Assembly: GCA_031277095.1 (NCBI GenBank) | Contig: JAISLU010000061.1 | Location: 1 to 41,752, forward strand | Length of the DNA: 41,752 bases | From: Synergistaceae bacterium | GTDB taxonomy: Bacteria; Synergistota; Synergistia; Synergistales; Aminobacteriaceae | Direction: 5' to 3' | Part shown: positions 33,448 through 41,609 of the stretch, piece after piece | Numbering within the stretch: position 1 is the first letter of the stretch | Layout of the letters: the number at the start of each line of letters is the position of its first letter | Position numbers and translations under genes: made by a program | Notes under the pieces: generated by a model | Databases searched by the model: none | Told to the model about the DNA's origin: nothing | The model's input: only the letters and a program-made list of their open reading frames with translations

Positions 33448-35250
33448 TTAAATCCTTTTTTTCTCGCGAAGGCCGTAAGCGCAGACGACGAACAGAAGGG
33501 CGAAAACGCTCATTCCTGCGTCGCAGCCGCTACTGCTTTCTTTGTTTTCCGTATCCGCCGGAACGACGAAGAGGTCGCCGGAGCGAAGTTCAATGTGTTC
33601 TACGAGAGCGTCGTGGATTTCTTCTGCTTTTTTGAAGGTTCTGTCGGACACCTGCAACGTGTAGTCGGTGATGTACTTGGCCGCCGCCTTGGGATCCGTC
33701 TGGTGGAGCTTCATCATCTCCGTCTCCGCTGCGGCCAGGTCGTCGTACATTTTCAACTCGTAGGCACGCCAGTAGTCCTTGATGGGCTTGGCGTACTGTT
33801 TTCTGTTGCCGCGGGCCAGGATGCCCGTGTCGGCGAAGAGCCAGAAGGCGCTGTCCGGCTGATAGACATTATCCTCGGCGAGCTTGATGTCCTTCTTGTA
33901 GAAGGGGTGGGTGTCGGTGATGTTCCCGTAGAATGGGATGTTGACCGAGCTTTCCGCCGCGCCCATGGAGATCCAGAAGCGCGCCCCGATATCGGGATCC
34001 TTCCAGCCGGCCTCGAAAACGTGCGTAAAGAGCTGGTTGTAGTAGCCGATGGAACGGATCTCGAGCCCCGCGTTCGCCTCATTGATCTCCCTGCCTGTAT
34101 CGGGGTCCAGATACTGGGGCGAATACTCCAGGTCTTTGACGCCGGGAACGTCTTTGACACCGTTGTAGCGGTCGCGTTGGAAGTTCATGACATCGGTGGG
34201 CGATATCTTTCGATCCGGTCTGACGTAGAGCTTATAAACATCCATGTCCTCATTGGTGAGCGGCTTCAGCTCGAGCGACGGAGCAAACATGCTGTAACCC
34301 CTCCAGCGGCGGTAGGAGTTGTAGGAGCCGTTGACGTCCCTGATAGTCTTTGGAGTGCCGTCGTCGGCGAGCATTCTGCCGAAGGTCCTGGCGATGTTGA
34401 GCGATCCGTCCGCGTGGTACACGGCGATTTTCAAATCTTCGCTGTTCGCGCCTTCAGCGAATTCCTTATAATCCACGGAAATTCGGTAATGTGCAGGGTC
34501 GGCTGGAAGTCGATCCGTCACAGTGGCGTTGGAGATGACGGCGAAGCTGTCGTCCGGCACACGGGTCGCCACCCAGCGGTGACCGCTGAGAGCTTCAGCG
34601 ATCCATGCCTCGTCTTTATCCGCGAACATGAGGAGGCTGTTGTCCATGCCCTGAGTCTCCACGATCTCCCCTATCACCCTGAGGGCCTCCTGGGCGGTGG
34701 CACACTCGGCCAGCAGAACGGTGGTTATGGTCTGCTCCATCCACTTGCCGGCGGGATCGATGCCAGTGGCTTCTCCCGTTTGAGGGTTGAAATCCGAGAT
34801 ACCCGCTCTGAAGCCGGTGGTGTTCGTCGCGGAGACGGTGAGCCCCTTCTCGTTGACACCCGACTGCTCGAAGCTCTCGTAATACTTCGCGACCTGGTCC
34901 AGAGGCATATCCGTCCCCACGATGAAGTTCCTGTAGGAGATCGTGGTCATCGGCACCGCGGTGTACCTGTAGCTGTCATGGCTGAAGGTGAACTCGAAGC
35001 CGTTTGTGGGATCGAGGGTGTACTTCACACCCTTCTTGAATCTTCCGGCCTCGTGGATGATGAACCTCGCGGATAGCGTAGGATCGGCGTCCGCCGTGCG
35101 GGCTATCAGTACCTTTCCCGTCGTCGAGGCATCTTTCCCCACAACGATGGACGTACAGGCCCACGAGGCGACTGGCGAACCAAGAAAGAACACGAGGGTG
35201 ATCAGCGCGAACCATCTTTTGCAATAGAATTTCGTGAACATCTTTTTCAT
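33448..35250 (-). CDS. secreted C69-family dipeptidase with Synergist-CTERM tail
   Basis: This is a peptidase family C69 (U34) Ntn-hydrolase, releasing dipeptides or amino acids outside the cytoplasm. A signal peptide (1-31) ends just before Cys32 of the ACTSIVVGKDAS motif, so processing would expose the cysteine nucleophile. The body has WIAEALSGHRWVATRVPDDSFAVISN and the long C69 C-terminal region. The last 30 residues (SSSGCDAG, a hydrophobic segment, LREKKRI) fit the Synergist-CTERM sorting signal, implying attachment to the surface. The ATG follows AAGGAGAAGAAA. At 600 residues it is within the family range. It precedes the Cache kinase, suggesting linked peptide use and sensing. Confidence 0.92.
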   Translation of the reverse strand: MKKMFTKFYCKRWFALITLVFFLGSPVASWACTSIVVGKDASTTGKVLIARTADADPTLSARFIIHEAGRFKKGVKYTLDPTNGFEFTFSHDSYRYTAVPMTTISYRNFIVGTDMPLDQVAKYYESFEQSGVNEKGLTVSATNTTGFRAGISDFNPQTGEATGIDPAGKWMEQTITTVLLAECATAQEALRVIGEIVETQGMDNSLLMFADKDEAWIAEALSGHRWVATRVPDDSFAVISNATVTDRLPADPAHYRISVDYKEFAEGANSEDLKIAVYHADGSLNIARTFGRMLADDGTPKTIRDVNGSYNSYRRWRGYSMFAPSLELKPLTNEDMDVYKLYVRPDRKISPTDVMNFQRDRYNGVKDVPGVKDLEYSPQYLDPDTGREINEANAGLEIRSIGYYNQLFTHVFEAGWKDPDIGARFWISMGAAESSVNIPFYGNITDTHPFYKKDIKLAEDNVYQPDSAFWLFADTGILARGNRKQYAKPIKDYWRAYELKMYDDLAAAETEMMKLHQTDPKAAAKYITDYTLQVSDRTFKKAEEIHDALVEHIELRSGDLFVVPADTENKESSSGCDAGMSVFALLFVVCAYGLREKKRI

Positions 35251-35485
35251 TTTCTTCTCCTTGGGATTCCATCGATTTCCTCTTCTCCGAGATCTTCAAG
35301 CCGGAGATTCCAAACATCCGTCGCCATCTTCCTCTTATGAATCATAGCCTCTTCGGTGTCGAAGGAGCAACCAAGTATTTGCAATACTCGTTTGTCCTGC
35401 CGTTCCGCCTTCTGAGCTTGTATGTGACGATGATTTTAGCATATTATAAATTTCAAGAATTCCCAAAAGCTCTTACGTATTATGG

Positions 35486-36931
35486 TCACAAGTCATCCCA
35501 GAAAACTCGTGCTGCGGTCAGGGCGCGCTCGTAAATGACCCGCGCTTTTTGCCGTTTGTCCTTGATCCTTTGGGGCAGAGGGGGGAAAATGCCCAAGTTC
35601 GCGTTCATGGGCTGAAACGCCTTTTCTCCCGTTTCCGCGCCTTGCAGGTAGCCGATCAAAGACCCTATGGCGGTCTCCCGGGGCCAGGGAGACAAGGGCC
35701 TTCCCGCCAGAAGCCGGGCGGCGTTCACGCCCGCGGCCAGGCCCATGGCCGTGCTTTCCATGTAGCCCTCGACCCCCGTGATCTGCCCAGCGAGAAAAAT
35801 AAAAGAGCTCTCACGCAGATTACTTTCATTCAGATTATTTTCTTTAAAATTACTTTCTTTTAAATTATTTTCTTGCAAATCGCTTTTTTTCAACCTCAAA
35901 TATTCGTCCAGCACGGCTGGGGCGTTCACGTAAATGTTTCTGTGCATTACGCCGAAGCGCACGATGTCGGCGTTTTCCAGTCCGGGCACCCTTCTCAGCA
36001 GGCGGGACTGCTCGCCCCATTTCAGGCCGGTCTGGAATCCCACGAGGTTATAAAGAGTGCCCTCCTTATTGTCCTGACGAAGCTGCACCACGGCGTAAGG
36101 TTCGCGGCCGGTTTTGGGGTCGGGAAGCCCCACGGGTTTCATCGGGCCGAAGCGCAGAGTGTCCGGGCCCCTGGCCGCCATGACCTCGATGGGCATACAT
36201 CCCTCGAAGTACGCGTCCTTCCCGGAGAGCATAGTGTCGTTAGATTGGCTTTCGCCGGGATGGGGCAGTACCCGCTCCGCCTCAATCAAAGCCTCGTAAA
36301 AGGCCAGATACTCCTCTTTGTTCATGGGGCAGTTGATGTAGTCGTTACCTCGTCCGTACCGCCCCGCCGTGTAGGCTTTTTCCATGTCGACGGACTCGCG
36401 GGTCACTATCGGCGCGACGGCGTCGAAAAAAGAAAGGTAGCGGTCTCCTATGGAATTTTGAAGCGCCCTCGCCATAGCGGGCGACGTCAGAGGCCCCGTG
36501 GCGATGACGGCGGCCGGAGGGAGGTCCGTCACCTCCTCTCGTCGGACCTCTATGAAAGGGTGTCCTTCGATGTGGCCGCTCACCCGCCGGGAAAAATCCT
36601 CCCGGTCCACGGCCAAGGCCCCTCCGGCAGGAACCCGGGAGAGCCGGGCGCACCGGAGGATCAAAGAATCCCCCAGTTCCAGCTCCGCCTTGAGGATGCC
36701 CGCGGCCCCCGTGTCCCCCTCTCCGCCGAAGGAGTTGCTGCACACCACCTCCGCCAGCCCATCGGTCTCGTGAGCCGCCGTCCTGACGAAAGGGCGCATC
36801 TCGAAGAGGCGAACGCGAAAATTTCGTTTGGCCAGTTGCCAAGCGGCCTCGCATCCTGCAAGGCCGCCTCCGACAACGACGATATCCGGGGTAAAATCAG
36901 GCTTAATATCAGGCTTCTGATCAGGCTTCAA
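35486..36931 (-). CDS. trmFO: methylenetetrahydrofolate-tRNA-(uracil-5-)-methyltransferase
   Basis: TrmFO uses folate and FAD to make 5-methyluridine at tRNA position 54. The FAD motif DIVVVGGGLAGCEAAW, FEMRP, VCSNSFGG, and the C-terminal FLAGQITGVEGYMESTAMGL are present. The TTG at 36931 (behind AGGAAGAG) is the likely start; it overlaps the topA stop by 11 bases, and the frame extends to 37006. Two oddities: three KPD repeats just after the start, and about 30 residues of five-residue repeats (KKSDL, QENNL, KESNF, KENNL, NESNL, RESSF) inserted before the FLAGQITG motif, produced by a 15-bp repeat. Otherwise it is of usual length. Confidence 0.94.
   Translation of the reverse strand: MKPDQKPDIKPDFTPDIVVVGGGLAGCEAAWQLAKRNFRVRLFEMRPFVRTAAHETDGLAEVVCSNSFGGEGDTGAAGILKAELELGDSLILRCARLSRVPAGGALAVDREDFSRRVSGHIEGHPFIEVRREEVTDLPPAAVIATGPLTSPAMARALQNSIGDRYLSFFDAVAPIVTRESVDMEKAYTAGRYGRGNDYINCPMNKEEYLAFYEALIEAERVLPHPGESQSNDTMLSGKDAYFEGCMPIEVMAARGPDTLRFGPMKPVGLPDPKTGREPYAVVQLRQDNKEGTLYNLVGFQTGLKWGEQSRLLRRVPGLENADIVRFGVMHRNIYVNAPAVLDEYLRLKKSDLQENNLKESNFKENNLNESNLRESSFIFLAGQITGVEGYMESTAMGLAAGVNAARLLAGRPLSPWPRETAIGSLIGYLQGAETGEKAFQPMNANLGIFPPLPQRIKDKRQKARVIYERALTAARVFWDDL
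35801..35890 (-). repeat. 15-bp tandem repeat inside trmFO
   Basis: Six units of 15 bases, related to CAGATTATTTTCTTT on the plus strand, encode six five-residue units. They are markedly AT-rich against a GC-rich gene and lie where other TrmFO proteins have a short loop. Confidence 0.92.
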
Positions 36932-39386
36932 TGGACTCTTCCTGCACTTTATACCCGCATTGGGGGCAGAGAACCGTTTTGCCTTTTTTGTGGAGAATGG
37001 CCCCACAGTTAGGGCATTTATCGGCTGTGGGCTGGTTCCAGGAGACGTAATCGCAGTCGGGATAGCGCGAACATCCGAAAAAGGTCTTCCCTTTCTTGCT
37101 GCGCCGCCTGACGATGTCGCCTCCGGAGGTCTCCCCGCACTTGGGGCACTTCACGCCGATGGCGGCCAGAATCGCGCGGGTGTACCGGCATTCGGGGTAG
37201 CCGGTGCAGGCGATGAACTCCCCGAAACGGCCGCGTTTCTTGACCAGGGGCTTGCCGCACTCGGGGCAATCCTCGCCGATGGGCTCCGGCTCCGGCAGGG
37301 GAACTTTCTCCGCGTTTTTCGCCACGTCCACGGTCACGGAGAAATCTTTCCAGAACTCCTTCACCACGTCCAGCCATTTGCGTTTATTTTCCTCCACCTC
37401 GTCCAGCTCTTTTTCCATTTGGGCGGTGAAGTCCGTGTCCACGATGGACGCGACGCTTTTGCTGTCGAAGTACTTTTTCAGAAATTCATCCACCGTCATC
37501 CCTAGGGAGGTGGGCTCCAGTCGCTTGTCTTCGTTTTTTTCCACGTAATCTCTGCTGTAGAGGGTCTCCACGATAGTGGCGTAGGTGGAAGGACGCCCGA
37601 CGCCGTCCTCTTCCAGGGTCTTGATCAGGGTGGCCTCGGAGTACCGGGCCGGGGGCCGGGTGAACCGCTGCTCTTTTTCGGCGGAGACGAAGGTTAGATG
37701 CTCTCCCTCCTTGGCCTGAGGCAAAAAATCGCCCTTCAAGTCCAGGGGCCACAGGGCGCTCCATCCCTCGAAGATCAAACTTTCTCCAAGCTGCCTCAGC
37801 CCCGCGCGGCCGGCGCCGGCCAAAAGCGTGGAGTTGGCGACCAAGGCGTGGGTCATCTGGGACGCAACGAAACGCCGCCAAATCAAGTCGTAAAGTTTGA
37901 ACTGCTCCGGGGAGAGCGCGTCTCTCACGGAATCAGGGGTCAGGGAGACGTCCGTGGGCCGCACCGCCTCGTGGGCATCCTGACTGCGCCCCGTGGCCGT
38001 ATAGACGTTGGGGGTCTTGGGCAGATAGCGGGAATCGAATTGCGAGGCAATGAGCTCGCGGCAGCTTTTGATGGCCTCGTCCGCGATCCTGAGGCTGTCT
38101 GTTCTCATGTAGGTGATCATTCCGGTGTGTCCGCGGCCCGGGATGTCGACGCCCTCGTATAGGTCCTGGGCGATGCGCATAGTGCGCCGGGGAGAGAGGC
38201 CCAGGCGGCGGGCGGCCTCCTGCTGCATACTGCTGGTCTTGAAAGGGGGTTGGGGTTTACGCTGGCTCTCCCTCAGGCGGAACTCTGAAACGACGATCTC
38301 GTTGTTCCGAATTTCCTGGAGAATGGACTCCGCGAACTCCACGTCTTTGATCAGGAGAGGCATGCTGTTTTTCCACAGCGTCTTGCCGTCCCAGCGGTCC
38401 ACCTTCAGCTCGTAGCTGCGTCCCCCCGAGGCGTCGGCCTTGACCGTAATGTTCCAGTACTCCTCGGGAACGAACTTGGCGATCTCCCGTTCCCGTTCGC
38501 AGATCAAATCCAGGGCCACCGACTGCACTCGGCCAGCGGAAAGCCCGTAGCGGACCTTGTTCCACAAAAGGGGAGAAAGGGTGTAGCCCACAAGCCGGTC
38601 CAAAATGCGGCGAGCCTGCTGGGCGTCCACTTTGTGTAAATCGATGACGTTGGGGTTGGCGACGGCCTCCCGGACGGCGTTCGCGGTGATTTCGTAAAAA
38701 CGGACACGGCATTTTTTGTGCAACGGCACGGACAGAAGCTCGGCCAAGTGCCAGGCTATGGCCTCGCCCTCCCGGTCCGGGTCCGAGGCCAGCAGTACGC
38801 TGGAGGCGTTTTGAGACAAGGCGGTCAGCTCGTTTTTAATGGAAGCCTTGCCCTTGACCAAAATATATTCCGGCTCGAAATCGTGTTCGATGTCGATTGC
38901 CATGCGGCTGCGGGGCAGGTCTCGGATGTGCCCCACGCTCGACTTGATGATGTAGCCTGCGCCCAAAATTTTGGACAAAGTCTTGGCTTTGGACGGGGAC
39001 TCCACAATGACCAACGTCTTCCCCACAGCCGACGTTCCGGAAAACGACGCCCTAGAAGCCGAGGCCCTGGAGCCGGATGCTTTGGAAGAAGAGGCTTTGG
39101 AAGAGTCCGCTCTGGAGGCCGAGGCTTTTGAGCCGGACGCTTTGGAAGAAGAGGCTCTGGAAGCCGACACTTTTGCGCCCGGGGCTGAAGGTGCCTTAGA
39201 CCTGGGGGTTTTTGAAGCCGAAGCGTGAGGGCGTTTCGTTTTAGACACCCTTTTGGCTTCCGGTTTTTCTTTGGCTCGTTCTTTCGCAGCGGTTTTCTTT
39301 ACTTTCGTTACTTTAGACGTCCTTTTGCCCTTTTCGGTATTCTTCTCGGCCGGCTCCGTAGACGGCGGTGTTTTACGGGTTGCCAT
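36921..39386 (-). CDS. topA: DNA topoisomerase I (type IA) with repeat-rich N-terminal tail
   Basis: TopA relaxes negative supercoils. After about 123 low-complexity residues rich in Lys, Ala and Ser, the Toprim domain begins (TLVIVESPSKAKTLSKILG, with PDREGEAIAWHLAE). The active-site tyrosine lies in GMITYMRTDS, and three C-terminal zinc ribbons follow (CPECGKP...YPEC, CPKCGET...YPDC, CPNCGAI...CPQC). At 821 residues it is long because of the N-terminal tail, part of which (SASRA, SSSKA, SGSKA units) is a 15-bp repeat. The tail is basic and may bind DNA. The ATG at 39386 is two bases after the stop of a small upstream gene; the in-frame TTG at 39392 is less likely. Confidence 0.96.
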   Translation of the reverse strand: MATRKTPPSTEPAEKNTEKGKRTSKVTKVKKTAAKERAKEKPEAKRVSKTKRPHASASKTPRSKAPSAPGAKVSASRASSSKASGSKASASRADSSKASSSKASGSRASASRASFSGTSAVGKTLVIVESPSKAKTLSKILGAGYIIKSSVGHIRDLPRSRMAIDIEHDFEPEYILVKGKASIKNELTALSQNASSVLLASDPDREGEAIAWHLAELLSVPLHKKCRVRFYEITANAVREAVANPNVIDLHKVDAQQARRILDRLVGYTLSPLLWNKVRYGLSAGRVQSVALDLICEREREIAKFVPEEYWNITVKADASGGRSYELKVDRWDGKTLWKNSMPLLIKDVEFAESILQEIRNNEIVVSEFRLRESQRKPQPPFKTSSMQQEAARRLGLSPRRTMRIAQDLYEGVDIPGRGHTGMITYMRTDSLRIADEAIKSCRELIASQFDSRYLPKTPNVYTATGRSQDAHEAVRPTDVSLTPDSVRDALSPEQFKLYDLIWRRFVASQMTHALVANSTLLAGAGRAGLRQLGESLIFEGWSALWPLDLKGDFLPQAKEGEHLTFVSAEKEQRFTRPPARYSEATLIKTLEEDGVGRPSTYATIVETLYSRDYVEKNEDKRLEPTSLGMTVDEFLKKYFDSKSVASIVDTDFTAQMEKELDEVEENKRKWLDVVKEFWKDFSVTVDVAKNAEKVPLPEPEPIGEDCPECGKPLVKKRGRFGEFIACTGYPECRYTRAILAAIGVKCPKCGETSGGDIVRRRSKKGKTFFGCSRYPDCDYVSWNQPTADKCPNCGAILHKKGKTVLCPQCGYKVQEESIEA
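39040..39174 (-). repeat. 15-bp tandem repeat in the topA N-terminal tail
   Basis: Nine in-frame 15-base units (plus-strand form GAAGCCGAGGCTTTG) encode S/A/G-rich five-residue units alternating SKA and SRA. Confidence 0.92.
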
Positions 39387-39388
39387 CG

Positions 39389-39715
39389 TCAACAGACCCA
39401 GGAATTGAAGAATGTATGAAAGAAAGTGACGGGAAAAGGTATCTTAAAAGAAGGATTCAGCGTCACGGCATGAAACAACACCTCAAACGTTTCGACGTCC
39501 ACGGCCGACCCGCTCATCGTTCCCAGCACCACGGCCTGCTGTATGGCATTTTCCGTGACGCTGGTGGGAACAGAGCGGGCGTTCAAGAGACAACACGCCA
39601 TAGACCGCGCCTCCCGGGAAAGATATTGGCGCTCCAAACGATGAAAAATCCTTCGCGTGCCGAATTCCGATCGTTTCGTCCCCGGAACCGGGACATCGAC
39701 ATAAAATTTATCCAA
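39389..39715 (-). CDS. small hypothetical protein upstream of topA
   Basis: The 108-residue frame begins with a TTG at 39715, seven bases after GGGAG, and its TGA ends two bases before the topA ATG, which looks like translational coupling. The middle (RRIFHRLERQYLSREARSMA, TSVTENAIQQAVVLGTMSGS, AVDVETFEVLF) reads like an ordinary soluble, partly helical protein with balanced composition, not like a shadow frame. I do not recognise the family. A promoter candidate inside the 100-bp repeat copy 2 lies about 90 bases upstream. It could instead be the surviving 3' part of a larger gene, but the start and ribosome site argue against that. Confidence 0.5.
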   Translation of the reverse strand: MDKFYVDVPVPGTKRSEFGTRRIFHRLERQYLSREARSMACCLLNARSVPTSVTENAIQQAVVLGTMSGSAVDVETFEVLFHAVTLNPSFKIPFPVTFFHTFFNSWVC

Positions 39716-39784
39716 AAGCCTTCTCCCTTTCGAGGAAACGCGGCCCTGTTTCGGAGAGCGTTTTCCTTATATTTTCGTAATAGT

Positions 39785-39884
39785 GAATTAAGATAAAAAG
39801 CCTAAAGTTAGAATAGCTAAAAAACAAGTCAATTGCTCTATTTAGCGCGTGTAAATTTAACATTTTTTAAGTTAAACGACTATA
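39785..39884. repeat. 100-bp dispersed repeat, copy 2
   Basis: It matches 19330-19429 in the same orientation with three substitutions. It occupies the gene-free gap 39716-40047, which otherwise holds short AT-rich repeats (TACTTATTCAAA-like, 40010-40040) and no gene. Confidence 0.95.
39805..39832 (-). promoter_or_regulatory. candidate promoter inside the 100-bp repeat
   Basis: On the minus strand TTGACT (39832-39827) and TAACTT (39810-39805) are 16 bases apart and would drive the small gene, topA and trmFO. Both boxes are unchanged in copy 1 (19330-19429), where no minus-strand gene follows directly. Confidence 0.4.
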
Positions 39885-40047
39885 CCCTACCTATTACAAT
39901 GCCCTGCATATTTATAATGCCCTACATACCTAACACACCTGCCGGCGCCCGTCAAGACCAAGCGGTCCGACCAGGGATGCTTTTTTGACTTTTTTAACTT
40001 ATTATCTAAATCTACTTATTCAAACCTACTTATTCAAATCTGTTCAG

Positions 40048-41205
40048 CTACTCGCGGACCAAGCCCGCCTGCAGCACTCCCAGTCCTTTGCCCAGTTCCA
40101 CTTGGTAGCCGCACTTGACGCAGGCTCGCTCCACGGAGGCGATCGTCCCCACTAGCACATGCTTGTCGATATTGCCCATGTGCCCCAGACGAAAACCCTT
40201 GCCGGCGAAAGCTCCCAGGCAGCCGGCGGATTGGACTCCTTCTTCGGCCAGTTTCGCGCGGAAGGGCAGATCGTCGAGGCCGGAATTTTCGGGGTAAAAG
40301 AAAATCGATAAGGTGGGGGCACGGTTCTCCTTGGAAGCCGCCGTCTTGAAGCCCAGCGCCTCCATAGCCGCGACGAAAACGGCCGCCTGGCGGATGTGGC
40401 GGGCGTAACGCTCTTCCAGCCCCTCCTCTTTCATGAGGCGCAGCCCTTCTTTGAGAGCCCAGATCATGTTCACGGGCGGAGTGCCCCAATACTTGGAGGG
40501 ATCTTGCATGACGGGAATCCACCGCTCGAAGTCGAAATAAGACTCGGGGATCGTGCCTAGGGATTTGCGTTTTGCCAGGGCCCGCCCGCTGGCCCAAAGC
40601 ATGGCGAGGCCGGGCGCGACGCCGAAGGCCTTTTGACTGCAGGTGAAAAGTACGTCGATGCCCCAGTCCATCCAGGACTCCGCGCCCCCCGCTGCGGCGA
40701 CGGCGTCCACGATGAGCAAAACGCCGGGGTGTTTTTTCTTGAGCATGACGCAGATTTCCTTCAAGGGCGCCTCGGCTCCCGTGGCCGTGTCCACGTGGGT
40801 CACGGTAAGAGCGGCGTACTCCTTTTTGGACAGTTCGGCGTCGATCTGCTCGGGGGTGTAGACCGTTCCCCACTCCGCCTTCAGCACGTCGACGCCCAGA
40901 CCCTTGCGGGCACAGATATCGATGAAACGGTCGCCGAAGTACCCGTGAGAGCAGATCAGGACGTTTTCGCCCCTCTTCGTGATGTTGGCGACAGCCATTT
41001 CCATCGCCATAGTACCGCTTCCCGCAAGGACAAACGCCTCGCCGTCGCAGCGCCACAGGGCCTTGAGTTCGGCTACGAGCCCTTTGAAGTCGGCTATGAA
41101 GCCGGCGTCGCCGAAGGCAACGGTCTCGCGGGCCATCTGGTTTTGAATGGAGCGGACGACAGGGGTCGGGCCGGGAATCATAAGAAGTTTCGGTGTCTCG
41201 ATCAT
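40048..41205 (-). CDS. class V aminotransferase (alanine-glyoxylate/serine-pyruvate type)
   Basis: This PLP enzyme of 385 residues belongs to the fold-type I class V group. The N-terminal LMIPGPTPVV, AGSGTMAMEMAVANI, VDAVAAAGG (Asp contacting the pyridine nitrogen) and the Schiff-base lysine in TCSQKAFGVAPGLA (Lys192) are visible, with GTPPVNMIWAL later. Such enzymes transaminate alanine, serine or glyoxylate. The PGPTPVV start and overall layout match the bacterial alanine-glyoxylate/purine-catabolism group, but the exact substrate cannot be fixed. The ATG at 41205 follows GAGGGAGGAC. It appears to be monocistronic. Confidence 0.93.
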   Translation of the reverse strand: MIETPKLLMIPGPTPVVRSIQNQMARETVAFGDAGFIADFKGLVAELKALWRCDGEAFVLAGSGTMAMEMAVANITKRGENVLICSHGYFGDRFIDICARKGLGVDVLKAEWGTVYTPEQIDAELSKKEYAALTVTHVDTATGAEAPLKEICVMLKKKHPGVLLIVDAVAAAGGAESWMDWGIDVLFTCSQKAFGVAPGLAMLWASGRALAKRKSLGTIPESYFDFERWIPVMQDPSKYWGTPPVNMIWALKEGLRLMKEEGLEERYARHIRQAAVFVAAMEALGFKTAASKENRAPTLSIFFYPENSGLDDLPFRAKLAEEGVQSAGCLGAFAGKGFRLGHMGNIDKHVLVGTIASVERACVKCGYQVELGKGLGVLQAGLVRE

Positions 41206-41390
41206 GGCAAAGTCCTCCCTCGATTAAAGATATAGCCGATCGGCAAACTCACTCGGTAAACTCACGGGGTAAATCATACACCATACCGTCTCGCTGTAAA
41301 CGCGTTGCGTTTTTCGATTCTGGACGCTCCTACACGCCGCGCAGCTCTGTCCACGCCAAACCGATAAGTGTAACCTCTTTTCCGGCATAT

Positions 41391-41588
41391 TTATCCGCGT
41401 AGTTTGTCGTACATGCGGACCAATTCTTCCGCGTCTCCTTCCGACATCGCTTTTTCCAGGTCATTGACCTCCGCGGCGAACCCTTCGAGGTTATATTTGC
41501 CATACAAGAAAAGCTGCGTAACCGACGAGAGCACTTCCATATTCGGATAATCCAGAACCCGTTTCTTCGGCTCTTCTGGGATTTGCGT
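41391..41588 (-). pseudogene. small gene remnant next to a transposase end
   Basis: This frame codes IPEEPKKRVLDYPN, then a helical acidic tail (FAAEVNDLEKAMSEGDAEEL) ending at TAA 41391. It has protein-like composition but no good start: upstream is an in-frame TGA, while an ATG at 41592 opens in another frame with the same join, as if one or two A bases were lost at the AAA run near 41580. The first in-frame ATG is at 41540. It may be the 3' end of a gene cut by the adjacent IS. The tail vaguely resembles the C-terminus of prephenate dehydrogenases; I would not name it. Confidence 0.45.
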
Positions 41589-41609
41589 TCATGGTTGCTA
41601 TACCTATAT

